Shown piece by piece: positions 1-10,927 of a stretch of DNA of 64,000 bases. Made by a program: the position numbers and the translations under genes. The stretch covers positions 6,861,917 to 6,925,916 of the forward strand of contig NC_026501.1 of the NCBI RefSeq assembly GCF_000182925.2. The letters run 5' to 3'. The notes under the pieces are model-generated. The model did not search any database. It was not told the origin of the DNA and was given only the letters and a program-made list of their open reading frames with translations. The stretch is from Neurospora crassa OR74A. Taxonomy: Eukaryota; Ascomycota; Sordariomycetes; Sordariales; Sordariaceae. How positions within the stretch are numbered: the stretch's first letter is position 1; every line of letters starts with the position of its first letter.

Positions 1-450
1 TTTGTCCTCTCCATCAATCTCCGTGGTGTCCTCGATCTCGTGCGCCAGTTCCTTCCTGCTCTCGCTTCTTCCCCGGCCTACGGTCCTGACGGCGAGCACG
101 GTGTTGTTATTATGGTTGCCAGCTCTGCCGCCTTTGATGGTCAGATGGGTCAGGTTTCTTATGCCGCCAGCAAGGGCGCTGTTGCGGCCATGACGCTGCC
201 CATGGCTCGGGATCTATCCCGATTTGGAATCAGAGTCGTCACCATTGCGCCGAGCATGTTTGACTCGGCTATGACGGCCATGATGAGCGACAAGGTGAGG
301 ACGGGGCTGAAGAAGGCGATGGAGTTTCCTTCACGGGCGGGTCAGCCAGAAGAGTTTGCTTCCTTGGCCAGGCAGGCGATTGAGAATGTCATGTTGAACG
401 GGGTAGTCATTCGGCTGGACGGCGCCACGAGGATGCCCAGCAAATTGTAA
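1..450 (+). CDS. Short-chain dehydrogenase, HSD10 / 3-hydroxyacyl-CoA dehydrogenase type 2 family (3' part)
   Basis: The frame is open from the first base of the window and ends at a TAA, so only the C-terminal 149 residues are present; the 5' end lies upstream. The visible part has the active-site Ser in 'VASSAAFDGQ', the catalytic pair in 'YAASKGAV' (YxxxK), and the tail 'VIRLDGATRM', which closely follows mitochondrial HSD17B10-type enzymes ('GMTLPxARDL', 'IRVxTIAP', 'LNGxVIRLDGA'). Family members oxidise 3-hydroxyacyl-CoA, including 2-methyl-3-hydroxybutyryl-CoA in isoleucine breakdown, with NAD. The Rossmann glycine motif is outside the window. The family call is strong from sequence; substrate and mitochondrial or peroxisomal location are inferred. 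Confidence 0.9.
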   Translation, partial: FVLSINLRGVLDLVRQFLPALASSPAYGPDGEHGVVIMVASSAAFDGQMGQVSYAASKGAVAAMTLPMARDLSRFGIRVVTIAPSMFDSAMTAMMSDKVRTGLKKAMEFPSRAGQPEEFASLARQAIENVMLNGVVIRLDGATRMPSKL

Positions 451-895
451 CTTTCACCATCTACAATGGAAGCCTCACCCAAGTGTGTCTTCAGTCTCCC
501 TGATGGCATTGCTCCAACTCTCTTTACAGCCATGCTGTGACACAGATGTACCATCAGGAAGAACAACTTCAGCCATTGCGCACCCACCTTGATGTGGATG
601 TGGATGTCTTAACAAGGGACTCCAGGAAGCCAAACCCGGGGTTGGGTAGGGGCCCACGGGACGGACAAGGGGTAAAGTGGGGACCGTGTGTCTGAACTCC
701 CGACGGTTCGGAACAACCCGATATTGCGGGGTATGAAGCTGCAAGTGGGGCATCTAGATGACGGCATCACCAGCGCGCGGGTGTCGGTTTGCGTCGGTTT
801 CCTTTTGAGCCAAGTTCATCCCATGGGCGCTTTGTCACCGTGCCACGACGAGACCTCCTAAAAGATCGGATCTTACCCCCTGACCGTCATATCGA
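451..895. other. Intergenic, promoter side of the 2-hydroxyacid dehydrogenase gene
   Basis: No convincing coding potential on either strand. It holds the 3' flank of the HSD10-like gene and the upstream region of the next plus-strand gene. I see no repeat or RNA gene in it. Confidence 0.5.
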
Positions 896-2132
896 ATGTC
901 GCTCTTGTCCACATCTCTTAGACGCGGTTCCAGGCTCTTCGCAACAATGTCCTCTTCTCCACTAAAGGTCGCAGTCCTCGATGACTACCAGGGCATTTCG
1001 GAACCAAAATTCAAGGCTTTGGACGCGTCAAAGTACGAAGTCTCCTTCTTCAAGGACACCCTCCGCCCGTATAACCACCCCGACACTACTCAAGATGTGA
1101 AGGATCAGCTTGTCAAGAGGCTGGAGCCCTTCACTGTCATCTGTACGTCCCTTTCGGACTTGCAATTCCCCCCTCTCCTTCAACTTCCTTGCATGAGATC
1201 ACCCATTTAATCAATTGACACATAATACACACTCTCTCACAGCAACAATGAGAGAACGCACCCCCTTCCCACGCGAGCTCATCTCCCGCCTCCCTAACCT
1301 CAAGCTCCTCCTCACCACCGGCAACCGCAACCTGGGCTTGGACTTGGACGCCTTCAAGGAGCGGGGCATCCCCGTCGCCGGCGCCGTCGACAAGTCCAAC
1401 CCAGGCAGCGTCGGTTCCGTCAGCACCACCGAGCACTGCGTCACCATGATCCTCGCCGCCGCCCGCAACGTAGCCCAGGACGACCGGGCCGTCAAGACGG
1501 GCGGGTGGCAGACCGTTCCCGCCGTCAGCCTACGGGGCAAGACCTTGGGTACTGTTGGCCTGGGCAGACTTGGCGTGGCGGTGGCCAAGATTATGAGTGT
1601 CGCTTTTGGCATGAAGGTCGTTGCTTGGAGCAGCAACCTCACGCAGGAGAAGGCGGACGAGCAGGCTGCCAAGGCCGGCTTGCCGGTGGAGGATGCGCAG
1701 ACGGGCGAGAAGACGTTCAAGGTGGTCAGCAAGGAGGAGCTGTTTAGTACGGCGGACGTAGTGAGCGTGCATTTGGTTTTGTCGGATCGGTCGAAGGGTG
1801 GGATCGCCAAGAAGGATCTGGAGTTGATGAAGAAGACGGCCATCTTTGTGAACACGTCGCGCGGACCGCTCGTGGTCGAGGAGGATCTGCTCCAAGTGTT
1901 GGAGCAGGGCAAGATCAGGGCGGCGGCGCTGGATGTGTTCAACTTGGAGCCGTTGCCGTTGGATAGCAAGTGGAGGACAACCAAGTGGGGAGAGGACGGG
2001 CGGAGCAGAGTGCTGCTTACACCCCATATGGGGTATGTTGAGGAGGATACGCTTTCCGGGTGGTATGATCAACAAATTGAGAACTTGGAGAGATGGGTGA
2101 AGGGCGAGCAGTTGAGTTTGAGCTTGTATTAG
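896..2132 (+). CDS. D-isomer-specific 2-hydroxyacid dehydrogenase
   Basis: Two exons, 896..1142 and 1243..2132 (intron GTACGT...CACAG, 100 nt), giving 378 aa. The Rossmann motif 'GLGRLG' lies in the middle. The catalytic residues of the family are visible: Arg in 'NTSRGPLV', Glu in 'NLEPLP' and His in 'LTPHMGY'. Enzymes of this family reduce 2-oxoacids (for example glyoxylate or hydroxypyruvate) with NAD(P)H; the substrate cannot be read from sequence. The first ATG (896) has a poor context (C at -3) and begins a basic, Ser/Leu/Arg-rich leader resembling a mitochondrial presequence. A second in-frame ATG at 947 has A at -3 and starts directly at the catalytic domain ('MSSSPLKVAVLDDYQG'). Two isoforms by leaky scanning are therefore possible. 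Confidence 0.93.
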
Positions 2133-2255
2133 GTCGAGTTTTTGGAGATGGATAATCAACAAGTATTATCGGCCCCCATTCTTCGCTGGCAGCAGGCTGA
2201 TGAGCATCGCGTATAGCGAAAGCAGACGATAAACCCAGTCTCTTGTGAGCACAAG

Positions 2256-2945
2256 TCAATATCTTGCTCTCTTCGCCGGCCTTGATGAAGTCTGCTGAAC
2301 AGGGGCAGGTCTTTCAACTTTTTTCTTGTAGCTTGGGCCTGGCCTTTTTCTGACATAGTGAGACCCTTGGCCAAAGTCCTTGACGCACTGCGCAATGTTC
2401 CGGTACAGAGGATGAGCCACCTCACGTCCACCATCCACCTCAACCGTGATCAGGTATTCAGTGCTCTGATCGACATTAACCTTTACGTATGGCTGCGCCG
2501 CGTCATTAGCGTCTTCCCTGTCACTTGCCGCAACCTGTTGCTGATTGTCCTGGGCCTCCTCGTCTCGATTTCGCCTTCCCAACATGTAGCATTCATACGC
2601 CAAAGACTCGGGCTCTCCTGGGAAGTCGATGGGCTCCAAGTGACGGATGGGGTTTTTCTTGGGATCGACGCCACCGTGGAACATCATCCACAGGAAATTG
2701 GAGATATACCATCCCACAAAAGCCTCGGTTTTGACCTTGCGGTCGCGCTTGGCGTGGTAGATGTTGTAGAGAGCCAGTGCCGTAGCCTCCTTGAGAGCCG
2801 CGTTGTACTTTTCCGGATCGCTCATTTCCGGCTTGACTTTGAGGATGTCGGCCATGACGATAGAGCGCTGCAGCTTGATGATGTTCTGCACTTCTTCCAT
2901 GGTGGGCACCTGTTGCTGTACTTTCTGCTGCTGCGGGATATCCAT
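2256..2945 (-). CDS. Conserved-looking hypothetical protein, 229 aa
   Basis: Single exon on the minus strand, starting at the ATG at 2945 ('MDIPQQQKVQQQVP') and ending with a basic tail 'SSRPAKRARY'. I do not recognise the family. The middle part is rich in aromatic and charged residues ('GWYISNFLWMMFHGGVD') and looks like a small folded helical domain of about 110 residues. A second segment ('VNVDQSTEYLITVEVDGG') could be a beta-rich module, and the basic C-terminus could be a nuclear signal. The open frame continues 86 codons upstream to 3203 with a run of 13 Asn encoded by a (GTT)n microsatellite, but that part has no ATG, so I treat it as 5' UTR. It is convergent with the dehydrogenase gene, 123 bp away. 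Confidence 0.65.
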   Translation of the reverse strand: MDIPQQQKVQQQVPTMEEVQNIIKLQRSIVMADILKVKPEMSDPEKYNAALKEATALALYNIYHAKRDRKVKTEAFVGWYISNFLWMMFHGGVDPKKNPIRHLEPIDFPGEPESLAYECYMLGRRNRDEEAQDNQQQVAASDREDANDAAQPYVKVNVDQSTEYLITVEVDGGREVAHPLYRNIAQCVKDFGQGSHYVRKRPGPSYKKKVERPAPVQQTSSRPAKRARY

Positions 2946-3149
2946 AATGGCTAGGTATGTGAGGCGGTGTCGAAACTGATGGCTCCTGGGTTTTAACTGG
3001 ATTACATGAATATGATGGAGAACGGGTGCTTTGCGTTCTTTTTGTGGGTCCTGAAAGTAGCAGAAGCTATCCCCTCGGATGTGTTGCTTCGAAAAGCATT
3101 CGTAACCAGAATAATTGTGTAAAGAGCTGCCGCTGTTGATGTTGTTGTT

Positions 3150-3180
<31 letters not shown>

Positions 3181-3685
3181 AAGTGTCGCTCTCGCCAGCT
3201 CAAGAAATGTTAGCCAAGCTGGTGAAGTAACATTGCGAGACACAAGTTATATATGCAGCGGCTGAGGCAATTCGTAGCAAAATAGAACTGAGGGTCGTGA
3301 TCAACTGTAAGTTGTTCTGTGGAGTTTGGATGGAGTTTTGTTCACACCTTACAAGTGGGAAAAGAAAATGCCAAGCATTCCCCCTCCCATCACAAACCCT
3401 AACCTCTACCTTCACTCAAAAGGTTTAGTTTCTACAACAACAGGTCACTGTCAGCAAGTACGTTGGCTAGTAGTTTGAAATGATAAGGGCAGGTATTGAG
3501 GAAACTTTTATATTCAAGGAAAAAGAAAAGTTACAGTCGATGACCGTTGAAGTTGAAGCTGCAAGTACCGTACCGTTATTCCCAAGACGAAACAACAACC
3601 GATGAGGGGGCCAACCATGTCAACCGAGTGAAAAATAGGAAAAGAAAAAGAAAACTCCGCCCGAGCTCGGTGGACGGGATATGTT
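2946..3685. other. Intergenic: 5' flank of the 229-aa gene
   Basis: About 740 bp without supported coding sequence. Apart from the GTT repeat I see only AT-richer promoter-like sequence leading to the tRNA-Leu gene. Confidence 0.5.
3131..3180. repeat. (GTT)n microsatellite in the 5' UTR of the preceding minus-strand gene
   Basis: Imperfect run of GTT/ATT triplets (reads as AAC/AAT on the minus strand), about 16 units. It sits about 190 bp upstream of the chosen start codon of the 229-aa protein. Confidence 0.9.
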
Positions 3686-3792
3686 TGACAAGAGTGGGAT
3701 TCGAACCCACGCCCTTTCGGACCACGGATTTCTCAAATGAGGATTAAGGGTTAACCTTAACGTGGCGCCTTAGACCGCTCGGCCATCTTGCC
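3686..3792 (-). tRNA. tRNA-Leu (anticodon AAG), with intron
   Basis: Read on the minus strand, a full class II cloverleaf can be folded. The acceptor stem is GGCAAGA/TCTTGTC with discriminator A. The D-arm region is 'GGCCGAGCGGTCTAAGGC'. The anticodon stem is CCACG/CGTGG with loop TTAAGG..C (anticodon AAG). There is a short paired variable arm, and the T-arm is GTGGG-TTCGAAT-CCCAC. A 27-nt intron (3728..3754) interrupts the loop one base 3' of the anticodon, the canonical position. The long variable arm and the A discriminator favour Leu over Ser. A T-rich stretch about 35 nt downstream on the minus strand (about 3638-3656) could end Pol III transcription. Confidence 0.95.
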
Positions 3793-4504
3793 TGGTATGA
3801 TTTATTTTTGAAATCTTTACCACTATATGGTAATTCAGTATCTGTAGCTTGGCGTTAAGTCAAGAAGGGCAGCATGAACACCATTGCTGCTAGTAACCTT
3901 CGATTTCAACTAAAGTAGTTATGCGATGTGTAGTAAGGTGCGACATTGATCATAGCGTAAAAGGGACATGAGTCTCGGTGCGTATTATTTCGAATAGAAC
4001 CTATAAACTTCTTGTGTTTTGCGTTGCCACAGCGTGTAGGCGCAACATTACTTATCGGAATTTGAAGTTGACAAACGCTTCCAAAGAGCGACCGACGGAA
4101 AAAAAAGGACGAAAGCGGGGTTCCGCTCGCGTAGATTAAACCAGCGTTGATTGGTTGGTACCTTGCATAACTAATCCACCTGCCCCTGGGTAAGGGTCCT
4201 TCCTTCTCTTCCTTTCGACAACTCGCTGCGAACGAAGACAATCCGTCCGAGTTTCAAAAACGCACTACTAGTGCAATCACAACGACCCAGGGCAGTCCAA
4301 GTCTGATGGGGTATCACAGAATTTGAGGGTATCGATACTTTCATACATTACATGTTCTTTCGCTATCATGGCCCTGCCGATGAACACTACATAACTTACT
4401 GACGTCGGTCTGACTGAGTCCCCCGAAATGCGAATTTGGAGCAGGTGGGGCCCTTCGGCTACCGGCAGTCTGCCCCTCGCATTTCGCCGTTAGTCATTTT
4501 CACC
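3793..4504. other. Intergenic
   Basis: About 710 bp between the tRNA-Leu gene and the 3' end of the next minus-strand gene. A 111-codon open frame on the minus strand has no domain or codon bias and is not called. Nothing else seen. Confidence 0.5.
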
Positions 4505-5962
4505 TTACCACTTTCGCCCTTCGTTCGGGTCAAACGGTCTTGGATCGAGCGGCGAGACCGTTGTTTGTGGGACTTTGAAATCCATCTTTGACTGTGCCGA
4601 TATTCGTCGCATATCCATCTCGAACTGCCCGTCGCGACCCAGCTGTATCAAGCTCTGCTGGTCCATGCTCTTCCTGTCCGGAAGCTCATCTGGAAACCGC
4701 GGAACGAAACAACACGTTAGTGAGCTGACGGGCAACAGGAAGGGGCGGATGGGCAATAAACCACGTAAAGAGAACTTACCAAACACATTCTCCAACACCG
4801 ATACAAAAACAAGCAAACCCAACAGCGCAGGAATAAACTGTCCATACGACCATTCCAACTCCGAATCATCCTCCATCCACCCGTTCGCATGCATCCAATC
4901 CCTCAGCTCGACTGACGACACCAGCGACGCAAAACCAACGCCGATATTCGCCAACAGCATGACAGTCCTGAGGCTCCACGACCACCGACTCTTCCTCGCT
5001 CCCTTGCCGCGCCATCGATGCGCCGCCATGGATAACCCGGCCGCAATCAAGATCAGCAAACTCATCAAGAACAGCGCCTGTCCGTTTGGATGAGAATACT
5101 GGTCATACCCATCCACCAGCTTTAATCCGGGCGCCAGGATCGCGTGCTTGAAGAAACACTGCGCCGGCAAGATCTGCAAGGGAGTATGGTCCGCGACCGA
5201 GGGCATCCCTTTGCCTCCGACGGATCGACTAACAAAAAAGACCATGCCCGACAGGATGAGGTTGGTCAAGATGGTGACAACGCGCAACCCGTCGGCAAGC
5301 AGGCGCCGACGATGAAAATACTTGCAGTGTACGAGCAGGGCGTTGGCGTGGGTGACGGAGCAGAGGACGAGCCACTGGCCGATGAGATTGAGGTGGTAGG
5401 TCGAGAAGGAGCACCAGGTCTTGAGGGCCGCGATGGAGGTGGCCATGCCCAAGACGAGCTGCTGGTCGGACCACGAGATCAGGATGGTATCGGCGATGTT
5501 CCACCAGTGTTTGGTCGAGTGCTTCTCATGGTCGCCTTTATGACTTTGGCCAAAGATCTCATGGCATTCGACGGAGTGGATAAATAACGCCAGTAATGTC
5601 GAGGCGGCGAAGGATATGACGAAGCCGACCAAGGTCTGTCACATGCAGTATGCTTTCAGTAATTGTAGGTCAAAGGTGGGTCGGATGACAACAACGAACA
5701 ACAACTAAACAAACAAAAACATAGCGTCTGAAAAATAACGAGGGGGGTAAGGAAAAAAAAAAAAGGTATATCGACTTACACCGACACCTGCTACATCCGG
5801 GTTAGGTTGTAGAGACTGCAACTCCTCCTGGAGCGCAACACTTGTAAAGCCCAGTATGCCGTCCGCTACCGTACTCGTATTGTCACGAAAGCCGGCAATG
5901 GAGTAGTCGCAGTGGTAATATTCGTCCCCTTTTGGGGCGCAGGTCGATAAGTGGGAGCCCAT
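4505..5962 (-). CDS. Fungal multi-pass integral membrane protein
   Basis: Three exons on the minus strand: 5962..5780, 5635..4780 and 4689..4505 (introns GTAAGT...ACAG and GTAAGT...CCAG), giving 407 aa. The N-terminus has a Cys-rich ectodomain-like segment and then 'NPDVAGVG', followed across the first junction by 'TLVGFVISF', a pattern common to a large family of fungal membrane proteins. About seven hydrophobic segments follow. They are interrupted by a loop with Cys and His residues, and a final hydrophilic tail of about 65 residues carries no further membrane segment. The family is abundant in ascomycetes and its members have no agreed function, so none is assigned. The exon structure is supported because both junctions restore a single frame in the expected motif. 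Confidence 0.85.
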
Positions 5963-7070
5963 TGACGATTGACGACCGTACTAGGGACCGTAAGTAGGAA
6001 CCGTAAGGACGACGACGACGACTCACTGCCAGAACAGGAGGAGCATGGATGCCAGTATCAATCAGGGCAGGATATGTCAAACGCGACCCAACTATCCACT
6101 GATGTGCTGCTCAAAACGAAGGACTTTTGTGAGAAGGAAGGATTGAAGAGAAATTGCGCGGCCATCAGAGCGACAGTGAGAGAACAGGAGGGGACTGAAA
6201 GGGTGCCTTTGGGGAGAGGGGGAAGGGTTCAAACACCGCCAGGGATGGTCAAATACCAAGCCATGTAATTTTAAATGTTGGCTGATCCTAGTCTACTTCG
6301 GTCCACAGTGACCAGGGTCTGTCCTCGTTTTGGACCGATCCCTCGTGGCCATCCGAAAGTCTAACTTGATTGAGCTTGTCTAGTGTAGGTACGTAGAGAC
6401 CTGGAGCGACATCCCCTGGTCCTGGCTGTGATCACGAACATGGGCATGATGTGCAGACATCCGTGGGATGGATGGCGGAGGCAGATCACTAAGTTCATCC
6501 CCATCGGGCGGACAAGATTGATAACGACAGCGTCTAGATCCGTCATCACAGTAACTTGTAAGCGGACACTTTTTTTTCTATTGAGGTGAAAGTAGCCATT
6601 CTTCCATATGATAGACCTGAAGCAATGCAACAACTACTGACAGTACGTACATACAAACCGCTCTAATTGTATAACCATAGCAGAGCCTCATAATGAGCAG
6701 CCAAACGCCTGGTATCTCGCCATGCCCTTTATTGTGCTTGAATGGCGCACAGTAAGGCCAATACATACAGACAAAAAGTCATCCAAGCTCACAACACCAT
6801 GCGCCCCTTTTGCAAACGCCGCAGCCGATGTCCCAAAATCCTCTTCCTGAATATCCACCGGTGCGGACCAATTGGGGGATAAAAGTCAGGATAATAGCTC
6901 CTTCTCACTATCCTACTAAGTCTTCTTGGATAGAAGTTAGGGTAAATCTGTCTCGAGACGTTTACCTTCGCACCCGAGCAGCCATCATAGCCCCTTCTCA
7001 TGTGGTCGTTGTGTCGTACGCGACCGATTTGTTCTGCTTGCTAGCAGAGTTGCTGTCGATCAGGTCCATC
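5963..7070. other. Intergenic, about 1.1 kb
   Basis: Upstream flank of the membrane-protein gene and downstream flank of the dsRBD-like gene. Several short open frames occur on both strands, but none has domain-like content. I see nothing functional in it beyond probable promoter and 3' UTR sequence. Confidence 0.45.
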
Positions 7071-8775
7071 CTACTCCTTCTTGACAGCCATGTATCCCCT
7101 GGAATCACCAGATGGTCCGCGAGGGGGCTCGCGACGGGGCGTATTGCACGGCCTGTAGTAACTTGAGTCAGGTCGGCCCGGGTGTTGAAAATAGACCGGC
7201 GGCGGAGTGAGCCTTCCACGTACTCCAAGAGGTGAACGGGCCCGGTAGCTAGCAGAAATGTTAGAGTGGCGGGTTGGAGGGGAGCGTGATCTGGCGCGGT
7301 CTTTCTGAATGTGCTCGGAAGGGCTTTGGGAAGGCCCTGTAAGACGAGCCCCCATGGCTAGTCCCTCAAAAAAGGCTTTGCAAACATCAGGACGATCGGT
7401 ATAGTTGGGAACCGAGGGTCCGATGTATTTCTGAAGCATGATCAGAAGCTTGAGCCGCTCACCCTCCTCGGTGGTGCGGCTCACAGCAACATCCAAGATG
7501 CCTGGCTCTCGTTTGACTAAGGACACGTTTTGACGAGAGTTGTGCTGACGAGATTTGTTCTGGCGAGAGTTGCTTGTTGACGTGGCCGAGAAACCATTGG
7601 CATGGCTGGTCGCAGAAGCCTTGGAAGACGCTGGTGGACGGGACCAGCGCTCCAGTTTTCTCCAAAGCTCCGAGTCCCTCAGTGCCTTATCTGCAACAAC
7701 CGCCTTTGCCATTTGCTCTCCAACATATAAACCGTCAGATTCGACCATGGCGTCTCGGAGCTTGACGTTGAAACTGCACTTGCCGCCCACATTTGCACAC
7801 AAAACCCATTCAGGGTTAAACCCAAGCGACTGACATCTCAATGACAGTTTCTTCTTAGCGTTTACATCATAGGAGCTTGAAGCCTCTGGCGCTAACAAAG
7901 CCTGGGGCTGGTCCTTCTTCGGTCCCCTTGGAACGTTACCAAAGGGGACGTTGGTAGAGGGGCGGCTCGCGCTGGTGCTGCGGGTTTGGAGCGTCTGGTC
8001 ATTCGCGTGCTCAGAGGATCCAACAGAAGGTTTAGCCACGGTTGCAGTGGCTACCTTTGTCTTTGCCTTGCTGGGGGCTTGCAATCCCCCAAAGCCCCCC
8101 TGCACATCGCCCTTCACACGCTCCTGACTCTGTGAGAAGAAGGTATGGCCAGCATGGGATCGGAACACTGGCTGAGAGCCGCCCCAGCCGCCCGGGGCAC
8201 GTGGAGACTTTGTACCCATCAAAGGATTGGCCAGAACAGAGTTCTTAAACCGATCCTGAGGTGATCCCGGCATGAGTTTTGGACCGGCCGGCACCTGTGA
8301 ATGGAGGAGAGAAGACAAGGGATTTTTGATGCCAGGTAGCTCTTTAACGACGCCAACCTTTCCGGGCGCAGGGCGAATGGCCATTGGCCCTTTTCGACTG
8401 CCATCCAACGGCGAACTGCTGGAGGTGGGGGTGGACGCGATTTCACCTGGCTCTGCCCGAGGCCTTTTAGTACTGCGAGCACAAAAACAAAGCAAGGCAT
8501 GAGGGGAAAGAGGTAACAAACCGAGCTCACTGCTTGAACCACAGTCCGAGACGCGCAGGGGAGGAATGTTTCGAAACGTAGGAACAACTTTTGCGGTGGT
8601 TAATCAAAGAACTAGAGGGAATGAGGGTGATAAAGGAAGTAAATGAATATCCCATACCGGTTCCCTCCCTCCTGACCGACGTGCGTGACGTCTCATTGCT
8701 GCTGCGCCCGGTTGAGAGTGGGTATGGCGCGGGTAGCTGAGCTAGCAGCTTGTCAATCAGATCGTCGTCTGGCAT
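7071..8775 (-). CDS. Putative dsRNA-binding-domain-like, Arg/Ser-rich protein
   Basis: Minus strand; start proposed at the ATG at 8775 ('MPDDDLIDKLLAQLPAPYP'). The first exon probably ends at a G|GTATGG donor near 8656. The main exon runs from about 8486 to the TAG at 7071. The exact junction is not settled, because the obvious CGCAG acceptor does not give the right phase. The long exon is mostly low-complexity Ser/Pro/Arg sequence, with one block that looks folded: 'KLSLRCQSLGFNPEWVL...GGKCSFNVKL...AKAVVADKALRD'. Its spacing (conserved Leu, Pro-x-hydrophobic, central Gly-Lys-x-x-Phe, then AK-x-x-A-x-x-AL) resembles a double-stranded RNA-binding motif. A short RS-like stretch ('RARSRSPPTRH') lies near the C-terminus. 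A role in RNA handling is inference only. Confidence 0.6.
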
Positions 8776-10927
8776 CTTTATGATGATGTTGTTCGTCACG
8801 CTTCTGTCGTGTCACGTCGGGAATAGAGTCCTGATCGCTAAGGCGAAGACGAAGTAATGGTGATGGAAACCGATGTGCTGAGAGGAAACCAGTTCAGATT
8901 CTGGAACAAGGTGGGGGAAAAGCAAGGGGCCAAGGTGAAGGCGCTGCCGTCCTGGCATTGTTGCTCTTTGGAACAACAGGTAAGGAAGGTACGTGGCCGG
9001 GAGTTGCCTGACGACGAAAAACCGGACGGAGGCCAGGCAGGAGAGCGGGCCACCCGGGCCTGAAATCAACACGGCGAACTCGGTAATGACTGTATTGTAA
9101 CCTCTGCCTCAGTACCCCATCCTATTGATCCTAAGTAGCATTGCACAAGACAAACAGACGCCAGCCAAGCCCATGAGACCCAGGATGAATTATGAGAAGC
9201 ATGTTCAGGATGAGCGCGGAAACATCAGGTGGAATATCCAGCAATATCATCATTTTCCGGCTGTGCCGTCATGCCCTTATCCGAAAGAAACCTGTGCATT
9301 TTCCTGCGTTCATCGCCTCGTGACTCGAGAACAAATCTAGCCCAGGTTTCGTCGTACCCAATTGCTTCCCATTTCCAAGCAACCCATGATATTGTTTCGC
9401 GGGCAGGAGACGGTATGTTTGAGTTTGGCATCCTCAAATTCAACCGAAGTAGCTCGCAACTTCCATTCGATTGACACTCAAGCTTGGCAGTATCCCCATG
9501 CTCGAAATCAAAATAGGGGAAATCGACCTGAGCACAAAAACATATGGAAAACTGCACAGTATCAATGCACTGCGGAGAGTCCATTGTCTCGGTAGTTTGA
9601 ATGGACGGGCAACTACCATATACACTATGTATCAAAGGCCCAATCCACGTTGGGAACGCCCTTGGTGCCAGAGGGTATGTGTATGACACTCGCTGATAGC
9701 CAGGCCCCGAGGCAGCGAATATTGCATCAAATAGCTCAGTGAGATGCTGACCGATGAAGCATTACATGTTCATGGTGAGGTAAGTTCTTTGAAGGTCGAG
9801 GAGGCTTTCCAGAGCCGTTGTGTTGAGGCACGAAGGCTGGTTGTTCGAGAACCAGAGTCCTCGGACTTGCGTCTGGGGCCATCGCTGCCAGATGTGAACA
9901 TGACATAGTGTTATCCAGCCAAAAGTGTCCAAGAGTAAGGAGTATGAATGGAAAAGTTGCCAAAATCCGCGCGCGATGTTGTGGGGTGCAATGCCATCGA
10001 AGTGTCAACAACGTGAAGGATGTTGTCGTCGAGTTAAGATGTCTTGGCGAAGTCTACAAAGATGCTCATGCATTCCATGTCGACCGTCGGTTCCTGTACC
10101 GATTGGTTAGACTCTGTCCCATAGTGGGGCTGCGGCTGTCGGCGATGGTCAAGTCATTGCTCTGATTTGCTGTTTAAGATGGTGAGGGGATATAAACGCG
10201 GAAAGTAGGATGTGGCCGGAGAGCAGGCTTCGAAGATAACCTAACCTAATCATGGAGACCCCATGAAAGTGATACTTTTCCCTCCCGCTATTCGAGAAGG
10301 AATTAGTTGCCTACCATTACCCAACTGGCCCCATTATTACCGACGGCGGTCGTAGTTGCTGAACTTCCTCTTCTGGGAATCAAAGGCATCACATTGGCAA
10401 CAATGAATGTATCGATGAGGACAGCTTTGGTCGCGAGACTGTGTGACTGAGGGACCAGCAATACATTCAGATATCAAGCACTGTTGTTGCGGACCAGGGA
10501 GACGGTAGGTAGCTCACTCGCTCATCGTTTCAGTTATGGCGGGGTTTGCCTTCTAGCTCTTGGCGCCAAGGCTCCTCTTTCACCCTCTCTCCCTATACAT
10601 AGTACCATATGGTACACTTGGGCATACTTCGAACCAAAGGTCAAAGGGTACTATTTTGACGAAATAGGTTGGATATGCATTAGTGTGTAAGGGTAATGGA
10701 CTTGTTGTCTATGGGCGATGAGTTGGCGATTCATCAGCGAGTCGTCGGTGTGACGTAATTGACCTGAAGCTATCATTTGTCAGCATCAACACCCCGCCAT
10801 TATTCCCGCAGTGCTCGAGACAACAAACAAGAGAAACGAAGCTTGATATTAGGCTCTCCTTCTTCTTCATACCACTGCGATAGCATCAATTCTTTGCCTC
10901 AAAGTTCACACTATCGATTAAACCATC
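8776..10927. other. Gene-poor stretch, about 2.1 kb
   Basis: Apart from the uncertain minus-strand frame at 9225-9755 no gene is supported. The last few hundred bases are the promoter region of the PRISE-type reductase. No repeats, tRNA or mobile-element remains recognised. Confidence 0.4.
9225..9584 (-). CDS. Uncertain hypothetical protein (119 aa or longer)
   Basis: An open frame on the minus strand runs from about 9755 to the stop at 9225, but its only early ATG is at 9584 ('MDSPQCIDTVQF'). The part upstream of that ATG also reads like protein ('GQHLTELFDAIFAASGPGYQ'). It could be joined to an upstream exon starting at 'MSCSHLAAMAPDASPR' near 9903 through a GTGCCT...GTCAG intron. I do not recognise a family; the segment has several Trp and Cys residues. 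It could be a real small gene or chance. Confidence 0.25.
   Translation of the reverse strand: MDSPQCIDTVQFSICFCAQVDFPYFDFEHGDTAKLECQSNGSCELLRLNLRMPNSNIPSPARETISWVAWKWEAIGYDETWARFVLESRGDERRKMHRFLSDKGMTAQPENDDIAGYST

Noticed and set aside
1211-1984. 257-codon open frame antisense to the 2-hydroxyacid dehydrogenase
   Set aside because: Shadow of the GC3-rich sense gene; no independent evidence.
2946-3203. N-terminal extension with 13 Asn on the 229-aa protein
   Set aside because: The extension has no ATG and is encoded by a GTT microsatellite; the first ATG is at 2945, so it is treated as 5' UTR.
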